From Burkholderiales bacterium (GTDB lineage Bacteria > Pseudomonadota > Gammaproteobacteria > Burkholderiales > Burkholderiaceae_C), in contig JABMMR010000210.1 in NCBI GenBank assembly GCA_013205525.1, forward strand, positions 1 through 11,912: 11,912 bases of DNA, given 5' to 3'. Both the position numbers and the translations under genes were made by a program. A model generated the notes under the pieces. The model had not been told where the DNA came from. It did not search any database and was given only the letters and a program-made list of their open reading frames with translations. This document shows, piece after piece, positions 1 to 6,115 of this stretch (the stretch's first letter is position 1; every line of letters starts with the position of its first letter).

Positions 1-126
1 CCTGAGCGTCGGCGGCTGGCTGGCGGTTTGGGCCAGTGCGCTTGAGGCCAGGCAGGCAAGCCCAAGCGCAAAAACTATCACGCTGCGGGAAAACGCAGAA
101 TTTTTAAAATGAGAAAAATCAAACAA
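1..126 (-). CDS. Secreted protein, N-terminal fragment (probable TolC/CzcC-type outer-membrane efflux protein)
   Basis: The first 42 codons of a gene that runs off the left edge. The reading frame is open from a TTG at 126-124, preceded at 7 bases by a GGAG (137-134). The frame encodes a clear Sec signal peptide: an N-terminal stretch with Lys and Arg, a hydrophobic core (VIVFALGLACLA, about residues 16-27), and a likely cleavage site after SSALA (residue 32), followed by QTASQPPTLR. A GTG at 81-79 in the same frame would give a signal peptide almost without an n-region, so TTG is preferred. The mature domain is not in the window. Its place 72 bases downstream of a CzcI-like gene on the same strand suggests the outer-membrane component of a metal RND efflux system (CzcC/TolC family). 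That identity is inferred from context only. Confidence 0.5.
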   Translation of the reverse strand, partial: MFDFSHFKNSAFSRSVIVFALGLACLASSALAQTASQPPTLR

Positions 127-133
127 ACAAGTT

Positions 134-137
134 CTCC
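134..137 (-). promoter_or_regulatory. Ribosome binding site supporting a TTG start
   Basis: The minus strand reads CGGAGAAC, with GGAG 7 bases before the TTG at 126. This decides the start of the truncated exported protein, because no ATG lies in that frame upstream of the signal-peptide core. Confidence 0.45.
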
Positions 138-164
138 GAAGTCAATCAAACTTCAGTGAACCTT

Positions 165-179
165 TGCGCATTGCGCGCA
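165..179. repeat. Short inverted repeat in a 72-base intergenic gap
   Basis: The gap 127-198 between the two metal-efflux-like genes contains an inverted repeat with 5-base arms, TGCGC and GCGCA, around a 5-base loop. No T-tract follows on the minus strand, so it does not look like an intrinsic terminator. It may be a small mRNA hairpin between two genes of one transcript, or chance. Confidence 0.25.
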
Positions 180-198
180 GCATAAGGTTGCTGGCGCG

Positions 199-591
199 TT
201 AGCCCAAAAGGTTCACCACGGCGGACGTGGTGTAAGACCATTTGGGGCGCTCAATGTTCGCGGTAACGGCGCTGCTGGCGAAGCTTGAGCGAGATATTGG
301 CGCGGCATTAAACCGGTCTGTTGAAATTCTAGTGCCCTCGGGTGCCAGTAAATAAGTGGCATGGCAATTTTCACAGTGAGTTTGGCTGCAGCAGTCGGTG
401 TAGTTGGCGTCCTGCGTAGTGGGTGCCTGTATAACCACCTCAGCCTGCGGTTTGTGTTCGTGCCCGTCTTGGGATACAAGGTCATGCGCGTGAACCGCTA
501 AATGCTCGGCGCTTGTGGTAGTGTGCGCGTTTGCCCCGCCAGACATCAATGCCAGCCAACCAATTAAAAAGTACAACACCATGTTTTTCAC
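199..591 (-). CDS. CzcI-like small exported His/Cys-rich metal-binding protein
   Basis: A 130-residue protein read from GTG at 591. A TTG at 615 would add 8 residues and an internal ATG at 582 would remove 3; the ribosome binding site (GGTAAG, 9 bases before GTG) is weak, so the start is uncertain. Residues 4-22 form a signal peptide with a probable cut after GGANA. The mature part has scattered histidines (23, 30, 34, 36, 44, 46) and a dense cluster DCCSQTHCENCH (residues 66-77), both typical of metal-binding sites. Near the end is IERPKW (113-118), which resembles the ERPxW-type ending I recall for CzcI proteins, the small genes preceding czcCBA in betaproteobacteria. Here about 12 further residues follow. 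The downstream neighbour is an exported protein, as expected for czcI followed by czcC. The likely role is periplasmic metal sensing or binding (Zn, Cd, Co or Cu). The family call is by resemblance, not by search. Confidence 0.55.
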   Translation of the reverse strand: MKNMVLYFLIGWLALMSGGANAHTTTSAEHLAVHAHDLVSQDGHEHKPQAEVVIQAPTTQDANYTDCCSQTHCENCHATYLLAPEGTRISTDRFNAAPISRSSFASSAVTANIERPKWSYTTSAVVNLLG

Positions 592-659
592 AGAAATAAT
601 CTTACCAGCAAACAATGGCGATCAAAGGATAACTTCAAAAGCCGAACGAAGGGTAAAAA

Positions 660-671
660 CTCAATATTGAG
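660..671. promoter_or_regulatory. 12-base perfect palindrome in divergent intergenic region (possible operator)
   Basis: CTCAATATTGAG is a perfect dyad lying between the divergently read CzcI-like gene and the AhpD-like gene (interval 592-729). A second, weaker dyad with 5-base arms (CAGAC at 682-686, GTCTG at 697-701) lies just downstream. Such a position suits a regulator binding site controlling both directions, but no convincing -35/-10 pair was found in either direction, so the assignment is tentative. Confidence 0.3.
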
Positions 672-719
672 CCGTTGGATACAGACGAAAACGCATGTCT
701 GGCGAATCAAATTTTTTAA

Positions 720-723
720 AGGA
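720..723 (+). promoter_or_regulatory. Ribosome binding site deciding the ATG start at 730
   Basis: AGGA within AAAGGAA lies 6 bases before the ATG at 730. The longer frame opens at a TTG (667) inside the palindrome with no such site and would add an unusual 21-residue leader, so 730 is preferred. Confidence 0.6.
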
Positions 724-729
724 ACCCCT

Positions 730-1131
730 ATGAGCACCCTTTCCTTGCCTGCGAATATTGAAAGCAATCCCAAAGTCAAAGCTGTTTTTGATGACATCAG
801 GCAAACCCGTCAAAGTGATTTCATCAATAACATGTGGCACTATTTGGCGTTCGACCCTGAATTACTAGAAAGTACTTGGCGCGAGGTTAAAGCTGTCATG
901 GCTACGCCCTCCTCACTTGATCCTCTCACCAAAGAAATGATTTATATCGCTGTATCAGTCACCAACGCTTGCAGCTACTGTGTACATTCGCATACGGCAG
1001 CAGCCAAAAGCAAGGGGATGTCAGACGCTCAACACGCTGATTTACTGCGTGTGATTGCATTGGCAGGAAAAACCAATCAACTGGCTTCAGCGATGCAACT
1101 GCCTGTGGATGCTGTTTTCAATAAAGAATGA
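730..1131 (+). CDS. Carboxymuconolactone decarboxylase family protein (AhpD-like)
   Basis: A 133-residue, all-helical single-domain protein of the CMD/AhpD family. The diagnostic stretch is LTKEMIYIAVSVTNACSYC followed by VHSH: Cys81 and Cys84 form the CxxC pair and His88 (with His86) follows, as in AhpD-type alkylhydroperoxidases, where the cysteines reduce peroxides. The Glu usually placed shortly before the first Cys in true AhpD is absent (NAC instead). It may therefore be one of the many CMD proteins of unknown substrate rather than a genuine AhpD. There is no signal peptide, so it should be cytoplasmic. It is divergent from the CzcI-like gene and 52 bases upstream of a small membrane protein on the same strand. 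A redox-protective role alongside metal stress is possible but not shown. Confidence 0.85.
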   Translation: MSTLSLPANIESNPKVKAVFDDIRQTRQSDFINNMWHYLAFDPELLESTWREVKAVMATPSSLDPLTKEMIYIAVSVTNACSYCVHSHTAAAKSKGMSDAQHADLLRVIALAGKTNQLASAMQLPVDAVFNKE

Positions 1132-1183
1132 ATATCAAGGCAGAGCAAGCACCCTCGCCCATTCACCACCCTAAGGAGCAAAA

Positions 1184-1498
1184 ATGGCAATTTCATGGTT
1201 AACCGCCCTCAAGATTGTCCCCTGGGAAAAGGTGCTGGAACATGCGCCTGGTGTCATGGAAAAGGCGCGAGGTTTTATAGATAAACGTCGCACTGACGAG
1301 GTCCAAGCGCCTACCGAGCTGGCGCAACTGGCAAAGGTACAACAGGAAATGGCGCATACGCTTTCCCAGTTGGCCGAACAAAACCTCGCTTTGATTGCGG
1401 CAATCAAACGCTTGCAGCTGCGTATGAAATGGCTGAGCGCTGGGCTGTTGGTGACCCTTTGTGCTTGCGGGGTTTGGGCTGCCCTGTTACTTCAATAG
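1184..1498 (+). CDS. Small tail-anchored coiled-coil membrane protein, function unknown
   Basis: A 104-residue protein with a strong ribosome binding site (AAGGAG at 1173-1178, 5 bases before ATG). No family is recognised. Residues 1-40 are amphipathic and basic (WEKVLEHAPGVMEKARGFIDKRR). Residues about 43-80 are rich in Leu, Gln, Ala and Glu with heptad-like spacing (LAQLAKVQQEMAHTLSQLAE), suggesting a coiled coil. Residues about 83-104 are one hydrophobic segment (LSAGLLVTLCACGVWAALLL) at the very C-terminus. The expected topology is a cytoplasmic coiled-coil domain anchored by a C-terminal helix, probably oligomeric. It is probably cotranscribed with the AhpD-like gene 52 bases upstream and converges on the isomerase gene 42 bases downstream. 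Confidence 0.7.
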   Translation: MAISWLTALKIVPWEKVLEHAPGVMEKARGFIDKRRTDEVQAPTELAQLAKVQQEMAHTLSQLAEQNLALIAAIKRLQLRMKWLSAGLLVTLCACGVWAALLLQ

Positions 1499-1540
1499 CA
1501 GTCGCCCACGTTATGAGCCGCCTCTTTCTCTAGACAAAAA
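1499..1540. other. Convergent intergenic gap without a visible terminator
   Basis: These 42 bases separate the 3' ends of the tail-anchored protein gene (plus) and the isomerase gene (minus). I could not find a GC-rich hairpin with a T-tract for either direction, so termination here is either Rho-dependent or further inside the opposing genes. Confidence 0.4.
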
Positions 1541-2128
1541 TTAAAGGGCAGCCTTCAACTGCTCGATACGGTCTTGTCCCCAGAACATTTGCTCGCCAAC
1601 AAAAAATGTGGGGGCGCCAAATACGCCACGTTCGACAGCCTGTGTGGTGACTTCTTTGAGCTTGTCTTTGGTTTCCTGCTCATTGGCCAAATGGAGTAAG
1701 TCAGCAGGATCGAAATGCGCCTCGCGCAGAACTTGCTCAACAACCGCTTGGTCATTGAGATTAAGCGCATCAACCCAAATGGCTTTAAAAATAATGTCCA
1801 TGAATTCGTGCATGCGAGCATCAGTTCGCATCTGTAACCCTGTCAGCATACGCATAAGCGTTGTGGTGATGATGGGAAAGAAAGGGTTGTTGTTCAAAGG
1901 AACACCGTAGCTGTCTGCAAAACGTTTGAAGTCCACAAAAATATATTTACCCTTGGCAGGTACGCTGACAGGCGAAACGTTACCCGTGGCCTTAAAAACA
2001 GCTCCCAACAACATGGGAAGGTAAATGGGACTGGCGCCTGTTTCAGCTTTTATCTTATCCATTTGAGTATGTGCCAAATAGGTGGCCAAGCTGCCAAAGT
2101 CAAAATAGTAGTCAAATGTTTTTGCCAT
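1541..2128 (-). CDS. 2-hydroxychromene-2-carboxylate isomerase-like protein (DsbA/kappa-GST family)
   Basis: A 195-residue protein with the thioredoxin-like/DsbA-helical fold of HCCA isomerases, glutathione-dependent enzymes first known from naphthalene degradation (nahD). The N-terminal motif YYFDFGSLATYLAH (residues 7-20) aligns with the family's DFxSPxSYLA. The catalytic Ser is kept (Ser13) but the next Pro is Leu. LPMLLGAVFKATGN (37-50) is the typical second block, and RGVFGAPTFFVGEQMFWGQD (167-186) is the conserved cis-Pro region plus C-terminal signature. No ring-cleavage dioxygenase or other naphthalene gene is nearby. The true substrate is therefore probably something else handled by this operon, possibly a CoA- or glutathione-linked isomerisation. 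It is the last gene of the long minus-strand cluster, 21 bases after the dehydrogenase gene. The ribosome binding site is a weak AAGAAAG. Confidence 0.82.
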   Translation of the reverse strand: MAKTFDYYFDFGSLATYLAHTQMDKIKAETGASPIYLPMLLGAVFKATGNVSPVSVPAKGKYIFVDFKRFADSYGVPLNNNPFFPIITTTLMRMLTGLQMRTDARMHEFMDIIFKAIWVDALNLNDQAVVEQVLREAHFDPADLLHLANEQETKDKLKEVTTQAVERGVFGAPTFFVGEQMFWGQDRIEQLKAAL

Positions 2129-2149
2129 GATTTCTTTCTTTATATCTGA

Positions 2150-2914
2150 TTAGAATTTTTCCATATAGGGTCGCAAATCGAGCTCGTGAGTCCAAGCGTC
2201 TCTGGGCTGTTGGTGCAGCATCCAATAGGCGTCAGCAATATGGTCAGGATTCAAAATTCCGTCCTGATCCTTTAACGCATAGCGGTCTGGGAAAAGTATA
2301 CGGATAAATTCTGTATCGATGGCACCGTCAATGATGGTGTGCGCAACATGGATACCCATGGGCCCCAACTCGCGGGCCATGCTTTGAGCCAATCCACGCA
2401 AGGCCATTTTGCCACCTGAAAAACCAGCAAAGTTTGCACTGCCTCTCAAAGAAGCAGTGGCCCCTGTGAAAATGATCGTTCCTTTTTGACGGATGCCTTT
2501 TACTTGCTGATCAACACCGTTGGCTCTGGCCACCATTCGCTTGGCAACCTCTCGACCATTCAAGAAACCAGCCAAACAGGCCATTTCCCACATTTTTGTG
2601 TAGCGCCTAGCAGTCTCGGTCAAGATGCTATTGGGTGAGTTAGCACCAATATTGAAGACCAACACCTCAATAGGTCCGATGCTGGATTCAATGTGATCAA
2701 TGAGTGAGATCACCTCGTCTTCTTTACGGGCGTCAGATGCAAAGCCATGGACGACACCCCCAGCTTGTTGAATTTGAATCAGCAACGGCTGCAATTTATC
2801 AAGGGTTCTGCGGGTGACACAAACAGCAAACCCTTCCCGCGCAAATCGCTTGGCCACTGCACCACCAGTAGCATCTCCAGCACCTATGACCAAGCAGACT
2901 TTTGAATTTGACAT
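2150..2914 (-). CDS. Atypical short-chain dehydrogenase/reductase-family protein lacking the catalytic Tyr
   Basis: A 254-residue Rossmann protein starting at ATG 2914; a longer frame opens at TTG 2971 but adds an out-of-family leader. The cofactor motif is GAGDATGGAVA (11-21), a variant of the SDR TGxxxGIG. D61 follows the third strand, and the NAG-equivalent is NIGAN (88-92). The active-site region reads GFSGGK (164-169): Lys169 is in place but Phe165 replaces the catalytic Tyr of YxxxK. The residue 13 before it, where the catalytic Ser is expected, is Ala152, with Thr150 and Thr153 nearby. ALRGLAQSMARELGPMGIHV (171-190) is the usual alpha-F/beta-F segment. The protein may not be a normal dehydrogenase, although it probably still binds NAD(P) or an acyl-CoA-like ligand. 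I recall similar Tyr-less SDRs in other proteobacteria. It sits 79 bases after the binding-protein gene and 21 bases before the isomerase gene. Confidence 0.85.
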   Translation of the reverse strand: MSNSKVCLVIGAGDATGGAVAKRFAREGFAVCVTRRTLDKLQPLLIQIQQAGGVVHGFASDARKEDEVISLIDHIESSIGPIEVLVFNIGANSPNSILTETARRYTKMWEMACLAGFLNGREVAKRMVARANGVDQQVKGIRQKGTIIFTGATASLRGSANFAGFSGGKMALRGLAQSMARELGPMGIHVAHTIIDGAIDTEFIRILFPDRYALKDQDGILNPDHIADAYWMLHQQPRDAWTHELDLRPYMEKF

Positions 2915-2993
2915 GATGTAAAGCCCCAAGAATAAGGGAAAAGCTAATGCTGTAACCCTAAAGCTGGCCAAATTTGTTTGCTACACAACTCTC
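2915..2993 (-). other. Gap between binding protein and SDR genes
   Basis: 79 bases on the minus strand between livK and the dehydrogenase gene. It contains only a short 8-base palindrome (CAAATTTG, within the run AAATTTGTTT) and no hairpin plus T-tract, so read-through from liv into the SDR and isomerase genes is plausible. GGGG lies 9 bases before the SDR ATG and may serve as its weak ribosome binding site. Confidence 0.35.
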
Positions 2994-4205
2994 TTACCTC
3001 ACAGCAACTGGCTTACCAAATTCAACCCAGCCTTTACCATCAAATTTCACTAACTGCATGGTTTGGAACAAAGCAAAATCAGTTGGTGAAGTGCTAGCCA
3101 ATACACCGGGTAAGGCCATCGGCACTTGAAAGTCCTTGATGCTGGAGACTTGTTTCATGACGTTTTCTCTCGTCAGGTTGTCCCCCGCCTGCCTGAGCAC
3201 GTGCGCCATCAACTGAGCTACCGCATAGCCATAGGTGGCGTTAGCGTCGTCTGGACTGACTTCAGGCGCATATTTTTTGATCAATGCTTTAAAGTCCTTC
3301 ATGGTCGGGTCGTTATCCCAGCGGCTATCGGTACCTTCTTTGATGTACTGCATTGAAATCAAGCCCACAGAAATATCAATACCTGCAGGCTTCAAGACGC
3401 TACCCACCGAAGCAGAAACTTGGTTCAGGTAGTGGGTGGGCTTCCAGCCCACGTCACTGACCTTGCGAATAGCTTGCGCTGCAAACTTGGGGGTACTGAT
3501 GTTGAAGAAGGTGTCTGCACCCGAGCCCTTAAGCGTGACAATTTGAGAGTCGATGGTAGGGTCGGTTACTTCATAAGAAGCAAGCGAAACAATCATACTT
3601 GCAGCTTTGTCACCCAAGCCATCCTTGAAACCGTTCAAGTAGTCCTTGCCGTAATCGTCGTTTTGAAACAGCACCGCGATTTTGGCATTGGGTTTGGTTG
3701 CCAAAATATGCTGCGCATAAAGCTTACCTTCGGAGTGGTAATTGGGGTTGAAACCAATGGTCCAAGGATTGTTTTTCGGGTCGTTCCATTTAGATGCGCC
3801 AGTGGCCAAGAACATGTGAGGCACTTTCTTGGTATTCATGTACTTATGGATAGCAGTATTAGAAGGTGTGCCCAAGGTGCCCATGGTCAACAAGACTTCA
3901 TCTTGCTCTACCAAACGGCGAATCATCTCCACCGTTTTGGGCGGGCTGTAGCCATCGTCTAGGGTGAGGAAATTAATCTTACGGCCGTTGACGCCACCTT
4001 GTTCATTCAGTTGCTTGAAGTAAGCCGCCTGAACCTTGCCGATAACGCCATAAGCTGAGGCAGGACCGCTGTAGGGCATGGTTTGGCCAATTTTAATTTC
4101 AGTGTCGCTGGCACCAGGATCGTATTTTTTTTGTGCGGCTGCCGGTAAGGCAAAGCCAATCAGGGAAATCAACAGAGTAGTAATTGCAAATGCTCTCTTT
4201 TTCAT
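2994..4205 (-). CDS. livK: Periplasmic substrate-binding protein of a branched-chain amino acid-type (HAAT) ABC transporter
   Basis: A 403-residue protein starting at ATG 4205, with AGGA 6 bases upstream. It has a Sec signal peptide (KKR, hydrophobic residues 5-20, cleavage after PAAA at 24, before QKKYD). The mature part is a Peripla_BP_6/LivJ-type type I binding protein. It shows EIKIGQTMPYSGPASAYG (36-53) opening lobe 1, INEQGG-like LNEQGGVNGRKI (66-77), LDDGYSPPKTVEMIRRLVEQ (82-101), and IAVLFQNDDYGKDYLNGFKDG (from 176) at the hinge. HMFLATGASKW (130-140) and NPNYHSEG (153-160) mark a subgroup often found beside acyl-CoA and aromatic catabolism genes, not classical LivJ/LivK. The ligand may thus be a carboxylic or aromatic acid rather than Leu/Ile/Val. 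It is the last Liv gene, 32 bases after livM, which may favour separate processing for higher expression. Confidence 0.88.
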   Translation of the reverse strand: MKKRAFAITTLLISLIGFALPAAAQKKYDPGASDTEIKIGQTMPYSGPASAYGVIGKVQAAYFKQLNEQGGVNGRKINFLTLDDGYSPPKTVEMIRRLVEQDEVLLTMGTLGTPSNTAIHKYMNTKKVPHMFLATGASKWNDPKNNPWTIGFNPNYHSEGKLYAQHILATKPNAKIAVLFQNDDYGKDYLNGFKDGLGDKAASMIVSLASYEVTDPTIDSQIVTLKGSGADTFFNISTPKFAAQAIRKVSDVGWKPTHYLNQVSASVGSVLKPAGIDISVGLISMQYIKEGTDSRWDNDPTMKDFKALIKKYAPEVSPDDANATYGYAVAQLMAHVLRQAGDNLTRENVMKQVSSIKDFQVPMALPGVLASTSPTDFALFQTMQLVKFDGKGWVEFGKPVAVR

Positions 4206-4237
4206 GGATAGTCCTGGTTGAGAGAAAGGATTGAAAA

Positions 4238-5227
4238 TCAAAAACGAGAAATACGAAGTTTCTCGCCCAACAAACGAATGGCACCCGCAATACCTGTTGG
4301 CATTAGGTACATAAACAGTATCAACAGGGTTCCATAAATGGCCCAAGGCGCGGCCTTAGAAATCTGGTCAGCGATATTTGGAATGAACTGGATAAATATC
4401 GCGCCATACAAAGCACCCGTCAAGGCGCTCACGCCGCCAATCACCATGCCAACCAGCAAGGTGATCGACAAGAAAACGGTGAAACTGTCGGGTGCCACAA
4501 AGGCCACCAAAATAGCGCTGAGGGCACCCGCCACGCCAGTGAACATGGCGCTCACACCGAAAGCCAGGCTTTTGTACATGGGCGTGTTGATGCCCATGGA
4601 GGAAGCTGCAATAGGTTGGTCGCGAATGGCGATAAGGGCACGGCCTACTCGGCCGCGAATCAGATTCCAAGCAATGACGAACATCACCAAGGTGATTGCC
4701 AAAGTAAAGAAATAAAGCCAACGGTCGGCGTTGAGACTCAAGCCGAACAATGACTCCCAAGGCGGTTCGGGTTTCATGATCACAATGCCTTGCACCCCAC
4801 CGGTCAGAAACTCTAGATGCTTAAACTTGAGCAGTTGCGGCAAGGCCACAGCCAAAGCAAATGTGGCCAAAGCCAAGTAGTGACCCTCTAGTCGCAGGGC
4901 GGGTAAGCCAAACAAAAAGCCAACCACGAAACAGATGAAGGCCGCAATCGGAATGGTCATCCAATAGGGAATATTCATTTTGTCCATCAGGATGGCACTG
5001 GTGTAGGCCCCGATGGCCATGAAGGCTCCGTGTCCCAAAGAGATTTGACCGCTGTAACCAATGAGAATATTCATTCCGACCAAGGCAATGGCATAGCTCA
5101 ACACCATGGAGGCTTGAAACACATGGTAATTGGAAATGAAAAAGGGCAGGATGCAGGCCACGATCAGGCCCAATACGATTCGAATCCAAGGGAGCGAGTT
5201 TTCGGACGATAGTAGATGGGAAGACAT
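4238..5227 (-). CDS. livM: ABC transporter permease, LivM type
   Basis: A 329-residue inner-membrane permease with about eight to ten hydrophobic helices. Family marks are LVGMNILIGYSGQISLGHGAF (49-69), the conserved LivM entrance motif, and GRALIAIRDQPIAASSMGIN (195-214), the cytoplasmic EAA-like loop that docks on the ATPases. The N-terminus (about 14 residues before the first helix) is short and polar. The start at ATG 5227 is 5 bases after the livH stop, indicating translational coupling. It pairs with LivH to form the translocation channel. Length and order are normal for the family and nothing is truncated. Confidence 0.92.
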   Translation of the reverse strand: MSSHLLSSENSLPWIRIVLGLIVACILPFFISNYHVFQASMVLSYAIALVGMNILIGYSGQISLGHGAFMAIGAYTSAILMDKMNIPYWMTIPIAAFICFVVGFLFGLPALRLEGHYLALATFALAVALPQLLKFKHLEFLTGGVQGIVIMKPEPPWESLFGLSLNADRWLYFFTLAITLVMFVIAWNLIRGRVGRALIAIRDQPIAASSMGINTPMYKSLAFGVSAMFTGVAGALSAILVAFVAPDSFTVFLSITLLVGMVIGGVSALTGALYGAIFIQFIPNIADQISKAAPWAIYGTLLILFMYLMPTGIAGAIRLLGEKLRISRF

Positions 5228-5232
5228 CTGAT

Positions 5233-6105
5233 TCAGACCCTTGAAACAATCACTTTACCGAACAGACCGGCAGGTTTGATGGTCAGCACAACAATGATCA
5301 GTACCAATGCGACCGACAACTTGAGTTCGGTGCCAATGACGTAGGCACCTAGAATATTTTCAAGAATGCCAACGATAAAGCCTCCCAATACGGCGCCCCC
5401 TGGGCTGTCAATACCCCCCACCAATGCTGCAGCAAAGGCGTAGAGCAAGATCCCCGACATCATGTTGGGCTCAAGGAACACCACAGGCGCAATCATCATG
5501 CCCGCAACAGAGCCAATGGCGGCGGCAAGCCCCCAGCCCAAGGCCAACATCCAACCCACGCGGATGCCCACCAAGCGGCTAGAGTCCGGGTTTTGCGCTG
5601 CTGCGCGCATGGCCAGTCCCAGCGGGGTGAACTTGAAAAAGCTATAAAGTAAAAGCAGGAGCACCATGGTCACGCAAATAGAGCCCAGTTCGTGAGAAGA
5701 GATGAAATACAACCCAAACGGCGGCTCTTTGGGAAAAGGCGATGGAAAGGCTTTGATGGTGTAGGTGAAAATCCAACCAGCAATACTGTTGAGTATGACA
5801 AGCAGTCCAATAAAAACCACCACAATATTGAGCACCGGCGCATTTTCGACGGGTCGAATAATGATGCGCTGAATCAAGACCCCCAAGCTAAACGATAACA
5901 AGAGGGTACAGATGAAAGCCAGCCAATAAGCGACACCTGCGTTGATCAGCGTCCAAGCCATATAGGTGGCAAACATGGCAATTTCACCTTGCGCAAAATT
6001 GATGTGGTGGGTCGATTGGTAAATCATCACGAGCGCCAAGGCAAGGCTGGCGTAAACCCCTCCAGTGGCAATACCGGCTACAACTTGGTGAATGAAAGTT
6101 TCCAT
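5233..6105 (-). CDS. livH: ABC transporter permease, LivH type
   Basis: A 290-residue inner-membrane permease, read from ATG 6105. The frame is open for 49 more codons upstream but those overlap livF and have no permease character, so the METFIHQVVAGI start is chosen. It has the LivH signature GGVYASLALALVMIYQSTHH (15-34) followed by INFAQGE (35-41), several hydrophobic helices, and the cytoplasmic loop GLAMRAAAQNPDSSRLVGI (163-181) that contacts the ATPase. The C-terminal LTIKPAGLFGK (274-284) is also typical. It lies 10 bases after the livF stop and 5 bases before livM, so it is one member of a tightly packed transport operon. Confidence 0.92.
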   Translation of the reverse strand: METFIHQVVAGIATGGVYASLALALVMIYQSTHHINFAQGEIAMFATYMAWTLINAGVAYWLAFICTLLLSFSLGVLIQRIIIRPVENAPVLNIVVVFIGLLVILNSIAGWIFTYTIKAFPSPFPKEPPFGLYFISSHELGSICVTMVLLLLLYSFFKFTPLGLAMRAAAQNPDSSRLVGIRVGWMLALGWGLAAAIGSVAGMMIAPVVFLEPNMMSGILLYAFAAALVGGIDSPGGAVLGGFIVGILENILGAYVIGTELKLSVALVLIIVVLTIKPAGLFGKVIVSRV

Positions 6106-6115
6106 GCAGGGTTTC

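Noticed and set aside
2915..2971. Upstream extension of the SDR from a TTG start with a hydrophobic leader
   Set aside because: It would place a signal-like segment before a cytoplasmic Rossmann domain; the ATG at 2914 gives the normal SDR length.
3420..3962. A 180-codon open frame on the plus strand within the binding-protein gene
   Set aside because: It is antisense to livK, has no good ribosome binding site and no family character, and the minus-strand frame there shows clear binding-protein motifs.
4206..4346. Longer start for the binding protein overlapping the end of livM
   Set aside because: The ATG at 4205 gives a proper ribosome binding site and a typical signal peptide; the upstream 47 residues would bury the signal peptide.
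4821..5249. A 142-codon minus-strand frame overlapping livM
   Set aside because: Out of frame with livM, whose permease motifs cover the same bases; composition is that of a shadow frame.
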